This document shows, piece after piece, positions 7,704-16,376 of a stretch of DNA of 58,796 nt; position 1 is the first letter of the stretch; each line of letters opens with the position of its first letter. Below the pieces are notes generated by a model, which worked only from the letters and a program-made list of their open reading frames with translations, searched no databases and was not told the DNA's origin. The stretch is taken from assembly GCA_937983075.1 (NCBI GenBank), contig CALKAQ010000118.1:1-58796 (forward strand), written 5' to 3'. The position numbers and the translations under genes are program-made. This DNA comes from an uncultured bacterium. GTDB taxonomy: Bacteria; Bacillota; Limnochordia; DTU080; JAAYLA01.

Positions 7704-9295
7704 GCATCGGAAAGCTGTGCTTCATGGGGGCGGCGACGGCGTACCATATCGAAGACGAACCGGACTTCTTCCATGCGGCAGAGCAGGGCAAAGCCGCCAT
7801 AAACCAAGACGCCCGCCAAAACTCCGGTGATCACCTGCAGCAGCCGGCCGGCGGATGTGGACAAGCCAACCCATTCGCCTACAAGGGTTGCCGTGTAATA
7901 TGCCGCACAGGCCATCACGGCTGAACCGATGACCGCAAGGATGCCGGAACGCAAGATGCGCTTGCCGTCGAAGTGGCCGATATGTTTGCGCAAGACGAGC
8001 AGATACAGGATCATGTTGAGGATGACCGTGAGGGACCAGGCAAGAGCGAGCGCGCCGTGGTTCAGGTCGGTCAGCCACAGAAGCAGCAAGGCCAGACCGG
8101 TGTTGGCGGCAATGGCGACGAAACTCACTTTTAGCAGCGTGCGAGTGTCTTGAAGAGAAAAATAGACTTGCATTAAAATCTGACATGCGGCTTGGGCAAA
8201 AAGCCCGATCGAGTAGTAAAGTAGCGCGGTGCCGGCCATGGCGGTGTCGTTCGATGTAAACTGGCCGACTTCGAACAGAAGTCGAATGATCGGCTCGCGC
8301 AAGACGGCGAGGCCAAAGGCAGCCGGGATGGTCACGAACAGCACGGTGCGGATGCCGACGGAAAACGTGCTGCGGAAACGAGGCCATTCCCGCTTTGCCG
8401 CCAGCTCGGACAGCGTAGGCAGCAGCACGGTTCCCATTCCCATCGCGAAGATGCCGAGCGGCAACTGAACGAGTTGATTGGCTATGCGGAGAGCGCTTGG
8501 ACTCCCCTCGCCCAAACCGGATGCGAGATTGGCGGAAATGGTGAAGCTGAGCTGAAAGACTGAAAGCGCAATAATGGAAGGTCCCATTAATGTCCGTATT
8601 TGCCTGATGCCAGGGTGAGACAAGTCGAAGCGCAGATGAAACCTGCCCATGCTTTTCTTGAGGAAAAAGGGCAATTGAATGAGAAAGTTGGCGATGGCAC
8701 CGACGACGGTACCGATGGCCATGGCAAAAACGCCGAGCCAACGCGCCAGGGCGTATGTGCCGGCGATAATGGCCAGATTGTACGCGATGGGACCGACCAT
8801 GGGGGCGGTAAAGCTTTTGTAGGATCGGTGGACGCCCATGCCCAAACCGGCCAAGGCTGTGAAGAACACGGCGACGAAGAGGATGCGCATCAAACGGATC
8901 AGAAGTTCGCGCTGCTCGCCGACGAAACCGTAGCCGACAAGAACAGTAAGCTGCGGCGCAAAGACGGCTCCCAAGGCCGCGAAAAGCACCAGCAAGCTGA
9001 CCGTAACGGTAAAGAAGGAACTTGCGACACGCCACGCCTCATCTTCTTGCTCTTTCGCCAAATAGCTTGTGAATACGGGAATGAAAGCGGCGTTGAGACC
9101 GCCCGCGACCAGGAGAAAGAACATAAAATCGGGGATGTTGAACGCATTGCGAAAGACGTCCGTCTGCCAAGTCATGCCGAAAACTTGAGCGATGGCACGT
9201 TCGCGGACGAGCCCGAGCAGGCGACTGAACAAAATCAGCAGCATGACCACCCCTGCGGCACGGGCCATGGGGCGTTCCCGATGGTGTTCCTTCAA
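7700..9295 (-). CDS. murJ: Lipid II flippase MurJ (MviN family)
   Basis: A 531-residue polytopic protein of the MOP superfamily that moves the peptidoglycan precursor lipid II to the outer face of the membrane. About 14 hydrophobic segments span the whole length. Family signatures are FSRLLGLVRERAIAQVFG near the N-terminus (the conserved arginines there are functionally important in studied MurJ proteins), DVFRNAFNIPDF and GGLNAAFIPVF. The start is a TTG at 9295, supported by AAGGAGG 7 nt upstream; no ATG is better placed. It diverges from lepA and overlaps the 3' end of spoIIP, an insertion relative to the B. subtilis spoIIP-lepA order. Confidence 0.94.
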   Translation of the reverse strand: MKEHHRERPMARAAGVVMLLILFSRLLGLVRERAIAQVFGMTWQTDVFRNAFNIPDFMFFLLVAGGLNAAFIPVFTSYLAKEQEDEAWRVASSFFTVTVSLLVLFAALGAVFAPQLTVLVGYGFVGEQRELLIRLMRILFVAVFFTALAGLGMGVHRSYKSFTAPMVGPIAYNLAIIAGTYALARWLGVFAMAIGTVVGAIANFLIQLPFFLKKSMGRFHLRFDLSHPGIRQIRTLMGPSIIALSVFQLSFTISANLASGLGEGSPSALRIANQLVQLPLGIFAMGMGTVLLPTLSELAAKREWPRFRSTFSVGIRTVLFVTIPAAFGLAVLREPIIRLLFEVGQFTSNDTAMAGTALLYYSIGLFAQAACQILMQVYFSLQDTRTLLKVSFVAIAANTGLALLLLWLTDLNHGALALAWSLTVILNMILYLLVLRKHIGHFDGKRILRSGILAVIGSAVMACAAYYTATLVGEWVGLSTSAGRLLQVITGVLAGVLVYGGFALLCRMEEVRFVFDMVRRRRPHEAQLSDA

Positions 9296-9371
9296 GGGGA
9301 TGCCTCCTTGTATCTAACTGGCCTTTTCGTTCGCAGTGGGGCAGAATCCTGCCGAACCTTCGGCCATTGGC

Positions 9372-9400
9372 TTGAGCAGTCTGAAAGCAAGTGTTATGCT
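9372..9400 (+). promoter_or_regulatory. Candidate sigma-A promoter of lepA
   Basis: TTGAGC (9372-9377), 17-bp spacer, TATGCT (9395-9400), 40 bp upstream of the lepA start. Each hexamer matches 4/6 and the spacing is ideal. Confidence 0.5.
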
Positions 9401-9440
9401 ATATGAAGCTGCAAATGGAAAGAGGGAAAAGCGGACTTTC

Positions 9441-11240
9441 ATGACGCAACAGCGTTATATCCGGAACTTTTGTATCATTGCCCATATCGATCATGGCAAG
9501 TCAACGCTGGCCGACCGCCTTTTGCAGTACACAGGCGCCTTGAGCGAACGCGAAATGCAGAATCAGGTGCTCGATGCCATGGACATCGAGCGCGAACGCG
9601 GCATCACCATCAAAATGCAGGCCGTGCGTCTCAATTATAAAGCCAAAGACGGCACCGAGTACGTGTTCAACTTGATTGACACGCCCGGTCACGTTGACTT
9701 CTCCTATGAGGTCTCGCGCAGTTTGCAAGCGTGTGAAGGAGCGCTTCTTGTCATCGACGCGGCGCAGGGCATTGAAGCCCAAACGCTGGCGAACTTGTAT
9801 TTGGCCCTCGAACACGACTTGGAAATTATACCCGTCATCAATAAAATCGATCTGCCGAATGCCGATCCCGAGCGTGTGAAGCGTGAGCTCGAAGAAACCA
9901 TTGGCATCGATGCCTCGGAAGCGATTCTTGCCAGTGCGAAAGAAGGCATCGGCACGGAAGAAATCCTCGAGGCGATCGCCGAGCGAATTCCGCCGCCGAG
10001 CGGCGACCCGAACGCGCCGCTGCAGGCACTCATATTCGATTCCCATTACGATCCGTATCGCGGCGGCGTCGCTTACGTGCGTGTGGTCAATGGCCATCTC
10101 GAAATCGGGCAAGGCATTCAAATGATGTCCAGCGGCAAGAAGTTCGAAGTCACCGAGCTTGCCGTATTTCGCCCGCGGCCGGTGCCCGTGCAGCGCTTGG
10201 AGGCGGGGGAAGTCGGTTGCGTTGTGGCGCAAATGAAGGATGTCAAGGACACGCGCGTCGGTGACACCATCACGAGCATCGACCGCCCGGCAAGCGAACC
10301 GCTGCCCGGCTACAAACCGGCCAAACCGATGGTGTATTGCGGTTTGTACCCGGTCGATACCGAAGCGTATTCCGATCTGCGCGACGCTCTCGATCGGCTT
10401 CAGCTCAACGACGCCGCGCTCGTGTACGAACCCGAAAGCTCGCAAGCACTTGGCTTCGGCTTCCGTTGCGGTTTCTTGGGACTTTTGCACATGGAAATCA
10501 TTCAGGAACGCCTCGAGCGCGAGTTTGGACTCAATTTGATCGTCACGGCTCCGAGCGTTGTGTACCATATCCGGAAGACCGACAAAACCGACATTTATAT
10601 CGATAATCCGGCACACTTCCCGCCGCCGCAGGACATCGATACGGTGTCGGAACCGTACGTGTTGGCGCAAATCATCGTTCCCGAGTCTTTCGTCGGCGCC
10701 GTCATGGAGCTTTGCCAGGAAAAGCGCGGCACGTTCAAAAACATGGAATATTTGTCCCCGGAACGTGTGCGCATCGAATATGAATTGCCCTTGGCGGAAA
10801 TTTTGATGGATTTCTTCGACAAACTGAAGTCGCGCACGAAGGGGTATGCCTCGCTCGATTATGAGATGATCGGCTACCGTGAAACGGATCTCGTCAAGCT
10901 CGACATTTTGCTTAACGGCGAGTCCGTTGACGCATTGAGCCACATCGTCCACCGTGACAAGGCGTATCAAGTCGGGCGGATGCTGGTCGAAAAACTGCGC
11001 GAAGTCATCCCGCGCCAAATGTTCGAAGTGCCGATTCAGGCGGCGATCGGCAACCGCGTCATCGCCCGTGAAACGATTCGAGCGCTGCGCAAAGACGTGC
11101 TTGCCAAATGCTACGGCGGCGACGTGTCGCGGAAACGCAAACTTCTCGAAAAGCAGAAAGAAGGGAAGCGCCGCATGAAGCAGCTCGGTCAGGTGGAAGT
11201 TCCGCAGGAGGCCTTCATGGCCGTCTTGAAGATCGACTGA
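9441..11240 (+). CDS. lepA: Elongation factor 4 (LepA)
   Basis: A ribosome-bound translational GTPase related to EF-G, involved in back-translocation or in initiation and ribosome assembly depending on the study. The 599-residue protein shows G1 AHIDHGKST, the switch II motif DTPGHVDF, NKIDLPNA, and the LepA-specific C-terminal domain (ending with KRRMKQLGQVEVPQEAF). The ATG at 9441 gives the family's usual N-terminus (MTQQRYIRNFCIIAHIDHG); the upstream in-frame extension from 9336 is not conserved-looking and contains the promoter. The Shine-Dalgarno (AGAGGGA) is weak and 13 nt away. hemW begins in the stop codon, so the two are translationally coupled. Confidence 0.97.
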   Translation: MTQQRYIRNFCIIAHIDHGKSTLADRLLQYTGALSEREMQNQVLDAMDIERERGITIKMQAVRLNYKAKDGTEYVFNLIDTPGHVDFSYEVSRSLQACEGALLVIDAAQGIEAQTLANLYLALEHDLEIIPVINKIDLPNADPERVKRELEETIGIDASEAILASAKEGIGTEEILEAIAERIPPPSGDPNAPLQALIFDSHYDPYRGGVAYVRVVNGHLEIGQGIQMMSSGKKFEVTELAVFRPRPVPVQRLEAGEVGCVVAQMKDVKDTRVGDTITSIDRPASEPLPGYKPAKPMVYCGLYPVDTEAYSDLRDALDRLQLNDAALVYEPESSQALGFGFRCGFLGLLHMEIIQERLEREFGLNLIVTAPSVVYHIRKTDKTDIYIDNPAHFPPPQDIDTVSEPYVLAQIIVPESFVGAVMELCQEKRGTFKNMEYLSPERVRIEYELPLAEILMDFFDKLKSRTKGYASLDYEMIGYRETDLVKLDILLNGESVDALSHIVHRDKAYQVGRMLVEKLREVIPRQMFEVPIQAAIGNRVIARETIRALRKDVLAKCYGGDVSRKRKLLEKQKEGKRRMKQLGQVEVPQEAFMAVLKID

Positions 11241-12436
11241 TGGCAATGGACTTGATGCAAACGGTTCCGGCTCAATCCGCCGGGGCATGGAACCCGGCGG
11301 AGGCGAAAGGGCTTTACGTCCACATACCGTTTTGCGTACGCAAATGCCCTTATTGCGATTTCAACACGTTTTCTTTGGAGCGCACCGCCGTCAAGCGTTT
11401 TCTTGCGGCGTTGCGGAACGAAATCCGCTACTGGCACCAACAGCTCGGAAGCGTCCGCTTCGATACGGTGTTCGTCGGCGGCGGCACGCCGACGGTGCTC
11501 TCAGGCTCACAACTCGCCGAAGTCATGATGTATATTCGTGACTCGTTCGATATTGCTCCGAATGCGGAAATAACCGTGGAAGCGAATCCCGGCAGTGTGA
11601 CACGCCGCGGACTGGAGGCGATGGTCGCTTCGGGCGTCAACCGCGTGAGCTTGGGAGCGCAAGCGTTTGACGACGCCCTGCTGCAGCACATCGGCCGCAA
11701 CCATTCCGTGAAGGACGTTTACGATTCGTATGCACTGATATGCGAGGCGGGGCTGACCAACATCAACATGGACCTCATGTTCGCTTTGCCGCACCAAACC
11801 ATGGCGCAGTGGGAAGCGACGTTGGATGCGGTCATCGCCTTGAATCCTGCCCACATTTCCGGTTACAGCCTCATTATTGAAGAAGGAACGCCGTTCGCCG
11901 AGTTGGAGCGCCGGGGGCAGCTGGCGCTTCCCGGCGAAGAGCTCGAGGCGGCGATGTATGAAATCATGATCGACAAACTGTCCGCGGCCGGATACGAGCT
12001 GTACGAAATATCCAATTTTTGCCGGGGTCAGATGCGCTGCCGCCACAACGAAATCTATTGGCATAACGGGCAATGGCTCGGCATCGGACCCGGCGCGCAT
12101 TCGTACTGGAACGGCGAGCGCTTTTGGAACGTCCGGCAGCTTGAAACGTACAGTGAACGTACGCAGGCCGGACGTTCACCGGTCGAAGGCAGTGAACGGT
12201 GCGATCGGGACATGCAAATGGATGAAACGATGATGCTCGGGCTGCGACTCACCGAAGGCGTTTCCTTGGCTGCATTTGCAGAGCGCTTTCAAGTCAGCCT
12301 CTTGGACGTCTACGGCGAGCAAGTCGAGCAGCTGGTCCAAGCCGGCCTGCTGCGTCTGGAACAAGGAAGGCTTCAGCTGACCAAACGCGGCAGATTGCTG
12401 GCGAATCGGGTGTTTGCCGCCTTCCTGCGTGACTGA
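11240..12436 (+). CDS. hemW: HemW, radical SAM heme chaperone
   Basis: HemW binds heme and delivers it to client proteins; it was formerly annotated as an oxygen-independent coproporphyrinogen oxidase (HemN-like). The 398-residue protein carries the radical SAM motif CVRKCPYC near residue 29, followed by DFNTF, then GGGTPTVLS and the ITVEANPGS segment expected for SAM binding, and a C-terminal HemN-like domain. The cysteine right after the motif that marks true HemN (CxxxCxxCxC) is replaced by Phe (C-D-F), which supports HemW. The ATG overlaps the lepA stop (TGATG); another ATG two codons on is possible. Order lepA-hemW-hrcA is conserved in Bacillales. Confidence 0.93.
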   Translation: MAMDLMQTVPAQSAGAWNPAEAKGLYVHIPFCVRKCPYCDFNTFSLERTAVKRFLAALRNEIRYWHQQLGSVRFDTVFVGGGTPTVLSGSQLAEVMMYIRDSFDIAPNAEITVEANPGSVTRRGLEAMVASGVNRVSLGAQAFDDALLQHIGRNHSVKDVYDSYALICEAGLTNINMDLMFALPHQTMAQWEATLDAVIALNPAHISGYSLIIEEGTPFAELERRGQLALPGEELEAAMYEIMIDKLSAAGYELYEISNFCRGQMRCRHNEIYWHNGQWLGIGPGAHSYWNGERFWNVRQLETYSERTQAGRSPVEGSERCDRDMQMDETMMLGLRLTEGVSLAAFAERFQVSLLDVYGEQVEQLVQAGLLRLEQGRLQLTKRGRLLANRVFAAFLRD

Positions 12437-12456
12437 GAATCAAGCGAGTGGACGTC

Positions 12457-12485
12457 TTGACATGACATTTGCCCTGATGTATATG
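12457..12485 (+). promoter_or_regulatory. Sigma-A promoter of the hrcA-dnaK operon
   Basis: Perfect -35 TTGACA (12457-12462), 17-bp spacer, -10 TATATG (12480-12485). The CIRCE operator starts 13 bp downstream, the classical arrangement for HrcA repression. Confidence 0.8.
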
Positions 12486-12497
12486 TTTAGGTAGAAC

Positions 12498-12524
12498 CTA
12501 GCACTCGGCAGGGGTGAGTGCTAA
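12498..12524 (+). promoter_or_regulatory. CIRCE operator (HrcA binding site)
   Basis: Inverted repeat CTAGCACTC - 9 bp - GAGTGCTAA. It differs from the consensus TTAGCACTC-N9-GAGTGCTAA at a single base. It covers the expected transcription start region of the heat-shock operon, so HrcA would block transcription at normal temperature and release on heat stress when GroEL is titrated. Confidence 0.95.
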
Positions 12525-12567
12525 TTTTGGAAGGCACGGATGTCGGTGTGGGAACGGTGGTGAGTCG

Positions 12568-13584
12568 ATGGATCAGAGAAAACGGCGCGTCTTACAAGCG
12601 GTTACCGACGATTACATTGCCACGGCTGAACCGGTTGGCTCCCGCACCATTGCGCGCAAATACAACCTCGGTGTCAGTCCGGCGACGATTCGCAACGAAA
12701 TGGCCGACTTGGAAGAAGCCGGGTATTTAAAGCAGCCGCATACGTCAGCCGGTCGTATTCCGTCCGATCTCGGCTATCGGTACTACGTCGACTCGCTCAT
12801 GAGCCCCACCGAGCTGAGTGCCGAGGAACAGTCCTATTTGCGCTCACAAATCACCGCGAATCTGCAAGCCATCGACCAAGTGTTCCACACAACCGCGCGG
12901 CTTCTCTCGCTGATGACACAATACATTTCGATCGTTTTTGCACCGCCCATGGGAGAGAGCGCATGCCGACACGTGCAGCTGATCGGTGTCGATCCGTACC
13001 ACGTGCTCGTCGTGGTTGTCACCGAACCGGGCTTTGTACAAAATCGTATTATCGAATTCCCGGAACCCGTTGACGGCCGTGAAATCACACGCCTCAACCT
13101 GCTCCTCAACGAGCGGCTCCGTGGCGTTACGTTGCGCGACGTAACCGGCACGCTCATCGGCGAGCTGCGCAGCGAAATCCAGGAATCGTCGCTTTTCAAC
13201 GCCGTGATGGAGCTGCTGGAAGAAGGGCTCGACAGCAGGGAACGTGTGTATCTCGAAGGTACGACCAATCTTTTCGAGCATCCGGAGTTTCACGATGTCG
13301 AGCGGGCCAAAGTGCTCTTGCAAATGCTCGAAGAGCGCGACGTGCTTTTTGATGTGCTGAATGAACACTCGCGCCGCTCGGGAATTACCGTGACCATTGG
13401 CGAAGAAAACCGCGTCTTGAATATGCACGGCTGCAGCATGGTTACAGCCACGTACACCATGAATGGGCAAGTGCTGGGAAGCTTGGGCTTGCTCGGCCCC
13501 ACCCGGATGGATTATGCCCGGGTGTTCGCAGCGGTTGAGTTTATGGCAAACAATCTGAGCGAAATTTTGAGCAAACGATTTTAG
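12568..13584 (+). CDS. hrcA: Heat-inducible transcription repressor HrcA
   Basis: HrcA represses the dnaK (and usually groE) operons by binding CIRCE, and depends on GroEL for activity. The 338-residue protein starts MDQRKRRVLQAVTDDYI, with the winged-helix DNA-binding domain in the first 100 residues (GSRTIARKYNLGVSPATIRN, then HTSAGRIPSDLGYRYYVD), followed by the GAF-like dimerisation domain and inserted region. The ATG at 12568 follows GGTGGTGAG; an upstream in-frame ATG at 12514 overlaps the CIRCE site and is rejected. It is the first gene of the operon and sits 44 bp after CIRCE, so it represses its own synthesis. Confidence 0.96.
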   Translation: MDQRKRRVLQAVTDDYIATAEPVGSRTIARKYNLGVSPATIRNEMADLEEAGYLKQPHTSAGRIPSDLGYRYYVDSLMSPTELSAEEQSYLRSQITANLQAIDQVFHTTARLLSLMTQYISIVFAPPMGESACRHVQLIGVDPYHVLVVVVTEPGFVQNRIIEFPEPVDGREITRLNLLLNERLRGVTLRDVTGTLIGELRSEIQESSLFNAVMELLEEGLDSRERVYLEGTTNLFEHPEFHDVERAKVLLQMLEERDVLFDVLNEHSRRSGITVTIGEENRVLNMHGCSMVTATYTMNGQVLGSLGLLGPTRMDYARVFAAVEFMANNLSEILSKRF

Positions 13585-13706
13585 AAACAGTGCGCCCGCA
13601 CGGACGTCCAACGGGCGGGGCAGGCCGGGCGGCGGGCAAGAGAGGCCCACAGCCGCTCGGCCTTGTCGCGTATGGGGCGGCTCAAGGGCAAGGAAGGAGA
13701 TCGAAG

Positions 13707-14402
13707 ATGGCGGGTAAAGAGCACGACGCAATCCATGGTACCGAAGAAACACCGTCAGCCATGGATGAACAAACCCATTCAGAACACGAGACCGTGAATG
13801 CGGATCCCGCAGTTAGGGAAGATGAGCCTAAGGAGCACGATGGCCGTGACGGCCCATCCGAACAGGCGGAAGATGCGGCTGTTGCAGATGAAGCGGATAC
13901 GGCCGCGGCGGAAGATGAAGGCGCAGAGGAACTCCGTCAGGAAATTCAGCGCCTTTCTCAAGAAAAAGAACAGCTCGTCGCTCAATACACTCGTCTGCGG
14001 GCTGATTTTGAAAACTTCCGGCGCCGTAAAGAAGAAGAATTCTCGCAGCTCGAGCAGCGTGCAACGGCCGATGTCATCAAGCAATTGCTTCCTGTCCTTG
14101 ACAACTTGGAACGGGCTGCCGCCGCGACGGTGTCAGATACCGACAACACCGCAGAAAGCCAAATCCTGCAAGGAATCCATATGGTGCTGCGTCAATTCAA
14201 GCAAGTGCTCGAACAAATGGGTGTCGAGGCTATTCCCAGCGTAGGTCATCCGTTCAACCCAGATGTGCACGAAGCCGTGGCGCAGGTTGAAGCGGGGGAT
14301 GAGTATGAACCCGGCACCGTAGTGGAAGAACTGCAGCGCGGATATCGCATGGGAGACCGTATTTTGCGTTACAGCATGGTGAACGTTGCAGCGTCGGAAT
14401 GA
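13707..14402 (+). CDS. grpE: GrpE, nucleotide exchange factor of DnaK
   Basis: GrpE releases ADP from DnaK and resets the chaperone cycle. The 231-residue protein has an acidic, low-complexity N-terminal tail (about residues 15-75), a long coiled coil (EELRQEIQRLSQEKEQL onward, then RLRADFENFRRRKEEE) and the C-terminal beta domain with the NPDVHEAV and GYRMGDRILR signatures. The ATG at 13707 follows GGAAGGAG by 7 nt; the upstream in-frame extension from 13590 is not supported. The N-terminal tail is longer and more acidic than average, but this part is variable in the family. Confidence 0.96.
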   Translation: MAGKEHDAIHGTEETPSAMDEQTHSEHETVNADPAVREDEPKEHDGRDGPSEQAEDAAVADEADTAAAEDEGAEELRQEIQRLSQEKEQLVAQYTRLRADFENFRRRKEEEFSQLEQRATADVIKQLLPVLDNLERAAAATVSDTDNTAESQILQGIHMVLRQFKQVLEQMGVEAIPSVGHPFNPDVHEAVAQVEAGDEYEPGTVVEELQRGYRMGDRILRYSMVNVAASE

Positions 14403-14493
14403 TATGGATAATAACTGGATCAACCGTCCCCGTGGCTGACGGCGGGGCCTGTTCCGGCGAAGGGAATCTGGACTTGTATCTGGAGGGGTTTTC

Positions 14494-16338
14494 ATGAGTA
14501 AAGTAATCGGTATTGACTTGGGGACAACCAACTCAGTCGTCGCAGCTATGGAAGGCGGCGAGCCGGTGATTATTCCGAACGCCGAGGGCGGCAGGACCAC
14601 GCCTTCGGTCGTGGCGTTTACCAAAGACGGCGAGCGCCTTGTAGGACAAGCCGCAAAGCGGCAGGCCATTACCAACGCCGATCGAACCGTGATTTCCATC
14701 AAGCGGCTCATGGGAACCGATCAGAAGGTGACCATTGACGATCGCCAATATACGCCGCAAGAAATTTCGGCGATGATCCTCCAAAAGTTGAAGGCCGACG
14801 CCGAAGCGTATTTGGGCGAAAAAGTCACGAAAGCCGTCATTACGGTGCCAGCCTATTTCACCGACGCCCAGCGCCAGGCGACGAAAGACGCCGGCACGAT
14901 CGCGGGGCTCGAGGTTCTTCGCATCATCAACGAACCGACCGCGGCTGCGCTCGCATATGGTCTTGATAAGGAAGAAGATCAAACGATTCTCGTCTTCGAC
15001 CTCGGAGGCGGTACGTTCGACGTCTCGATTCTCGAGCTGGGGGACGGCGTTTTCGAGGTCAAGGCGACGAGCGGCAACAACAGGCTCGGCGGCGACGACT
15101 TCGACCAGCGCATTATGGACTGGATGGTCGAAGAATTCAAGAAAGAAACGGGCATCGATCTGTCGAAGGACCGCATGGCGGTTCAGCGGCTGAAAGACGC
15201 TGCCGAAAAAGCCAAAATTGAGCTGTCGAGCGTTGTTACGACCAATATCAATCTGCCCTTCATTACCCAAGGCGAAGCCGGACCGCTCCATTTGGATCTC
15301 AATTTGACCCGGGCGAAGTTCAACGAGCTGACGGCTTCGCTGGTGGAAGCAACCATGGGCCCCACACGCCAAGCTTTGCAAGACGCTGGGCTGGAGCCTT
15401 CCGACATCGACCGCGTGATTTTGGTCGGTGGATCGACCCGTATCCCCGCTGTGCAAGAAGCCATTCAGCGACTCATCGGCAAAGAGCCGTTCAAGGGCGT
15501 CAACCCGGATGAAGTTGTCGCCGTCGGTGCGGCCATTCAAGCGGGTGTGCTTGCCGGTGAGGTGCATGACATCGTTCTTTTGGACGTCACGCCGTTGTCT
15601 CTCGGTATTGAAACCCTGGGCGGCGTCTTTACCAAGTTGATCGAGCGCAACACGACCATTCCGTGCAGCCGCAAGCAAATTTTCTCAACCGCGGCCGACA
15701 ACCAGACAGCGGTTGACATTCACGTTCTGCAAGGGGAACGTCCGATGGCTGCGGACAACGTCACGTTGGGACGCTTCCAGCTCACGGGCATTCCTCCGGC
15801 GCCGCGCGGCGTGCCGCAAATTGAAGTGACGTTCGATATTGACGTCAACGGCATTGTCCACGTTGCAGCGAAGGATCTCGGCACCGGGAAAGAACAGAAA
15901 ATCACCGTGCAAGCGAACAGCGGCCTGAGCAAGGAAGATATCGACAAGATGGTTGCCGAGGCCGAAAAGTACGCGGAGGAGGACAAGAAGCGGCGTGAGG
16001 CCGTCGAAACCCGCAACAACGCTGATCAACTGATCTACTCGGTGGACAAAACGCTGAAAGATCTCGGCGACAAAATCACCGCGGATCAAAAGAGCAAGAT
16101 CAACGCGGCGAAAGATGAGCTGCAAAAAGCGCTCGAAGGCGATGACATCGAAGCCATCAAAGCGAAAATGGACGCACTGTCCGGCGCTTTGCACGAGGTG
16201 AGCCAAGCCATTTATCAATCGGCTCAAACCGCACAAGACAGTGCGCAGACCGGACAAAACGCGGGCCAATCGAATGACGACAACGTCGTTGACGCCGAGT
16301 ACACCGTGCAAGATGACGACAAGAAAGGCCAGGCGTGA
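14494..16338 (+). CDS. dnaK: Chaperone DnaK (Hsp70)
   Basis: ATP-dependent Hsp70 that binds exposed hydrophobic segments of unfolded proteins. The 614-residue protein starts MSKVIGIDLGTTNSVVA and shows the three Hsp70 signatures (IDLGTTNS; VFDLGGGTFDVSIL; VILVGGSTRIPAVQEA), the linker and substrate domain (VLLDVTPLSLGIETLGG), and a Gln/Ala-rich C-terminal tail ending in DDDKKGQA. It lacks the insertion typical of Gram-negative DnaK, as expected for Bacillota. The Shine-Dalgarno is GGAGGGG, 6 nt before the ATG. It lies between grpE and dnaJ under HrcA control; no second CIRCE precedes it. Confidence 0.98.
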   Translation: MSKVIGIDLGTTNSVVAAMEGGEPVIIPNAEGGRTTPSVVAFTKDGERLVGQAAKRQAITNADRTVISIKRLMGTDQKVTIDDRQYTPQEISAMILQKLKADAEAYLGEKVTKAVITVPAYFTDAQRQATKDAGTIAGLEVLRIINEPTAAALAYGLDKEEDQTILVFDLGGGTFDVSILELGDGVFEVKATSGNNRLGGDDFDQRIMDWMVEEFKKETGIDLSKDRMAVQRLKDAAEKAKIELSSVVTTNINLPFITQGEAGPLHLDLNLTRAKFNELTASLVEATMGPTRQALQDAGLEPSDIDRVILVGGSTRIPAVQEAIQRLIGKEPFKGVNPDEVVAVGAAIQAGVLAGEVHDIVLLDVTPLSLGIETLGGVFTKLIERNTTIPCSRKQIFSTAADNQTAVDIHVLQGERPMAADNVTLGRFQLTGIPPAPRGVPQIEVTFDIDVNGIVHVAAKDLGTGKEQKITVQANSGLSKEDIDKMVAEAEKYAEEDKKRREAVETRNNADQLIYSVDKTLKDLGDKITADQKSKINAAKDELQKALEGDDIEAIKAKMDALSGALHEVSQAIYQSAQTAQDSAQTGQNAGQSNDDNVVDAEYTVQDDDKKGQA

Positions 16339-16376
16339 TGGCGTTGGCCGGATATCGCGCACGAGGACGTGAGTAA

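Noticed and set aside
9501..11288. 595-codon open frame on the minus strand
   Set aside because: Complement of lepA; the high-GC codon pattern of the real gene leaves the opposite frame open. No family motif and no ribosome binding site.
14403..14493. Second CIRCE or separate promoter before dnaK
   Set aside because: No GCACTC/GAGTGC repeat and no convincing hexamers; only a weak CCCCG/CGGGG stem.
14533..15678. 381-codon minus-strand open frame inside dnaK
   Set aside because: Shadow of the strongly conserved dnaK frame.
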